Assembly (NCBI GenBank): GCA_964522665.1
Contig: CAZFVY010000025.1
Coordinates: forward strand, 3,282 to 67,281
Origin: CAZFVY01 sp964522665
Lineage (GTDB): Bacteria > Verrucomicrobiota > Verrucomicrobiia > Limisphaerales > CAZFVY01
Reading direction: 5' to 3'
Length of the DNA: 64,000 nt
In this document: positions 62,431 through 64,000 of the stretch, in pieces
How positions within the stretch are numbered: position 1 is the first letter of the stretch
How the letters are laid out: every line of letters starts with the position of its first letter
Position numbers and translations under genes: made by a program
Notes under the pieces: model-generated
Databases searched by the model: none
Told to the model about the DNA's origin: nothing
Seen by the model: the letters and a program-made list of their open reading frames with translations, nothing else

Positions 62431-62519
62431 GTCATTCCGGGGAAAACTTGAGTGGAGATCGCTTGGAATCGAGGGTTGCCGAATCGGTTCTTCAGGGGAC
62501 TTGCGGCCCCCTTCGAAAG

Positions 62520-62717
62520 CTATTCGGCGCTCCGCTTTCTGTTCGCGGAGTCGGCGATCTGATCGACAGTCTTGCCTTCAAAAAGGTTTTGTCGCCAGGC
62601 CGTGTAGTCAAAACCCTCCCGCTGGATCAGCGTCATGAACCGCGTCGCCTCTGCCGGGCCGAGCCGGTCAAGGAGAGCATTCATGCCTTCGCTGCGGATT
62701 TGACTATCAGTCTTCAT
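62520..62717 (-). CDS. Small protein paired with a PIN toxin, probable antitoxin
   Basis: A 65-residue protein reading MKTDSQIRSEGMNALLDRLG, then ATRFMTLIQREGFDYTAWRQ and a Lys/Arg-rich end. Its ATG overlaps the PIN stop (ATGA), so toxin precedes antitoxin, the reverse of the usual order. No DNA-binding fold is obvious. The partner role is inferred from coupling. Confidence 0.65.
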   Translation of the reverse strand: MKTDSQIRSEGMNALLDRLGPAEATRFMTLIQREGFDYTAWRQNLFEGKTVDQIADSANRKRSAE

Positions 62718-63154
62718 AGACTTTCTCCGAATATTTGCACAAATTCCAGTGGCGAGACGATAACTATTTCGCGCACGCGTTCGCGCCTTCTTAATATCCC
62801 ATCGTCCACTGTCAAAAAATGGCTGGCTCCTCCAGTGACGGCGCTCGCCACATGCAAAGCATCCAATGATTTCAGACCTTCGATTGTCAACGCTCGCGCT
62901 CGCGCACTGAGTTCGGCTGCATACAGGACCATGCCTGCGGCGCAGTCTTTCCACCGGGCAACTCCGATTCGACGCTCCGCAAACGGATTCTGTTCGTTTT
63001 CGGTGTCCAATACTTCCGACCAGAGCAACTTGATTCGAAGGTTAACCACGGCAGCCAGAATCATCTCAATCGCTTCGGCCTCAAGACGTACTCGTGGAGC
63101 GGTCTGATCATCGTACGGCCGATTTAGGCAGCAGTTATCGAGGTAGATCGTCAT
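62714..63154 (-). CDS. PIN-domain protein, probable toxin nuclease
   Basis: A 146-residue PIN-fold protein. The first strand is TIYLDNCCLNRPYDD with the catalytic aspartate, later acids are in LLWSEVLDTENEQNP and GLKSLDALHVASAV, and the last in HFLTVDDGILRR. VapC-like proteins of this class cut tRNA or mRNA. A 25-codon frame (MIMLSRVLRNALLDLVGAGS) just upstream overlaps its ATG but is too short to judge. The gene lies 176 bp from the tRNA-Pro remnant. Confidence 0.85.
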   Translation of the reverse strand: MTIYLDNCCLNRPYDDQTAPRVRLEAEAIEMILAAVVNLRIKLLWSEVLDTENEQNPFAERRIGVARWKDCAAGMVLYAAELSARARALTIEGLKSLDALHVASAVTGGASHFLTVDDGILRRRERVREIVIVSPLEFVQIFGESL

Positions 63155-63329
63155 TTTGATCGAAAATGTGAGCCTGCTCCGACCAAGTCAAGTAGCGCGT
63201 TCCTCAATACGCGTGAGAGCATGATCATTATGGGAGACGAATTCTCGATTTGGATTCGCGGACTGCCGATTCCCTCGCGGTTCCGCTTGCAAGCGGGGGA
63301 AGTTGTGCGATGATGAGGCTTCTGTTGAC

Positions 63330-63373
63330 CGGAGCGTAGCTCAGCCTGGTAGAGCACTTGGTTTGGGAGCAAG
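63330..63373 (+). tRNA. Truncated tRNA-Pro (TGG), 5' half only
   Basis: The 5' acceptor strand (CGGAGCG), TA, D arm GCTCAGCCTGGTAGAGC and anticodon arm CTTGG-TTTGGGA-GCAAG (anticodon TGG, one mismatch at the base of the 3' arm) match a proline tRNA. The variable loop, T arm and 3' acceptor strand are absent: the sequence continues TTTGGTTGGTTTTAGC, and no T arm is found in the following 600 bases. Integration at the tRNA's anticodon arm, or a decayed duplicate, would explain this. Confidence 0.7.
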
Positions 63374-63764
63374 TTTGGTTGGTTTTAGCTAGTTTTTGCC
63401 ATCTTTTGCAAGTGGCTGCATTCGTTGCAAGTACCTTTGCACAAGCTTGTTGCGCGGTGATTCAGCTTGCACTCACTTGGACTCATAAAGACTGAATTTT
63501 TCCAGTCGGGTGACAAGTCGGGTGACAACTTTTTCTCTATGGCGCAAGTGCAATACGGCTGTCAAAACGAAGTCGAAGAGGTCTTGTGCCGCAGTCAAAC
63601 CCAAATTCCGCGACCATGCTTTTGCATGTGGGCAAGTGTCTCCTGGATGGAAACCCCGTGGGTGAAGCGGCGCTGGAAATCATTGGCCAGTCGGTTCATG
63701 TCCCGGCCCCGGATAGTTTTCTGTCAAGTGTTCCTGAACCAGCGCCGTCGTAGGCGAGCGGTCC
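63374..63764. other. Atypical, gene-poor left end of a probable integrated element
   Basis: About 390 bp between the truncated tRNA-Pro and an excisionase-like gene. It has lower GC than the rest of the window and contains repeated short motifs (GTCGGGTGACAA twice in tandem at about 63507-63531; TTTGCAAG/TTGCAAGT near 63406-63440). The only frame I can see is a 34-codon one on the minus strand (63595-63699, MNRLANDFQRRFTHGVSIQE), which I do not trust as a gene. Confidence 0.5.
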
Positions 63765-63971
63765 TCATTCGGACTTCAACAGTTTGAGCAGTTCGGCGCG
63801 AGGCACCAGCAGCTTGCCGCGCAAGGCACGGCATGGCTTTAACTTTCCGCGCTGAATCAGCCGGTAAACGCTGAAATAGTGGACGCCAAGCATGGCTGCG
63901 GCTTCCTCGATGGAATAAGCCAGTCGTTCAGTCGTGGCGGAAGGTTCTTCGGGTTTGGCGACGGTTTCCAT
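63765..63971 (-). CDS. Excisionase-like helix-turn-helix protein
   Basis: A 68-residue HTH_17/excisionase-type protein. After a short acidic N-terminus it reads RLAYSIEEAAAMLGVHYFSV, YRLIQRGKLKPCRALRGKLL and VPRAELLKLLKSE, the MerR-like winged helix used by phage and integrative-element excisionases. Position 400 bp inside the tRNA-Pro junction fits an element-end gene. The integrase would lie beyond the window. Confidence 0.82.
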   Translation of the reverse strand: METVAKPEEPSATTERLAYSIEEAAAMLGVHYFSVYRLIQRGKLKPCRALRGKLLVPRAELLKLLKSE

Positions 63972-64000
63972 AAATTCTGTTTCAAGCGGCTTTGCCGCTG

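Noticed and set aside
63151..63228. A 25-residue frame overlapping the PIN start, as an upstream antitoxin
   Set aside because: It is too short, lacks a Shine-Dalgarno and resembles no antitoxin; the downstream 65-residue gene is the better partner.
63330..63971. A group I intron inside the tRNA-Pro gene
   Set aside because: No 3' tRNA half follows within the window, no intron core elements (P3-P7-like) are recognisable, and an excisionase-like gene argues for an element boundary.
1..64000. CRISPR arrays or rRNA genes
   Set aside because: I saw no regularly spaced direct repeats and no rRNA sequence anywhere in the window.

Overview
The window comes from a GC-rich bacterial chromosome, most likely a member of the Verrucomicrobiota (Pedosphaera/Limisphaerales-like). 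This is inferred from gene content: a ThuA/PVC-type haem-binding fusion protein with a C-terminal cytochrome c, a Tat-exported Gfo/Idh/MocA oxidoreductase, a DUF1080 protein, an H-X9-DG prepilin-like protein, a XylR-type AraC regulator and a secreted SUMF1 protein. No 16S rRNA or other phylogenetic marker is present, so the assignment is an inference.

Layout. 0-4.9 kb: secreted SUMF1 protein, tRNA-Val(GAC), a GT39-like membrane protein and divergent purH. 4.9-26.6 kb: one long minus-strand surface-polysaccharide locus with ten glycosyltransferases, seven methyltransferases (three FkbM, one TylF-like), an MsbA-like ABC exporter and a Wzy/O-antigen-ligase-like protein. Many of its genes are joined by 4-bp ATGA overlaps. 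26.8-30.3 kb: alpha/beta hydrolase, Agl23-like glycosyltransferase and a secreted discoidin-domain protein. 30.4-40.7 kb: Gfo/Idh oxidoreductase, Ada, a 187-bp inverted-repeat element, XylR-like regulator, the 1421-residue ThuA/PVC/cytochrome c protein, prepilin-like protein and DUF1080 protein. 40.7-44.6 kb: ECF sigma factor with a membrane partner, hisS and an HU/IHF protein.

44.6-46.7 kb holds the most interesting unit. A threonine-synthase-like PLP enzyme, a MoaD/ThiS-type sulfur carrier ending in Gly-Gly and a NIL-domain protein form an operon behind a SAM-I (S-box) riboswitch. The leader has a readable promoter, aptamer, antiterminator and intrinsic terminator. SAM control argues that the operon makes homocysteine/methionine through a protein-thiocarboxylate rather than (or as well as) threonine.

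46.9-47.9 kb: ParE-type toxin-antitoxin pair and decayed antitoxin-like fragments. 47.9-52.5 kb: gcvH, gcvT, a ferredoxin-reductase-like flavoprotein, a PQQ-type beta-propeller and ParA. 52.8-58.3 kb: coiled-coil protein, outer-membrane barrel, an orphan histidine kinase and a translationally coupled 719-residue secreted propeller. 58.3-62 kb: ZIP transporter, BlaI-like repressor, TPR protein and a CobA-HemD fusion. 62-64 kb: WapI-like protein, a PIN toxin module, and a tRNA-Pro(TGG) gene that stops after the anticodon arm and runs into foreign-looking DNA with an excisionase-like HTH gene. The last part looks like the left edge of an integrated element.
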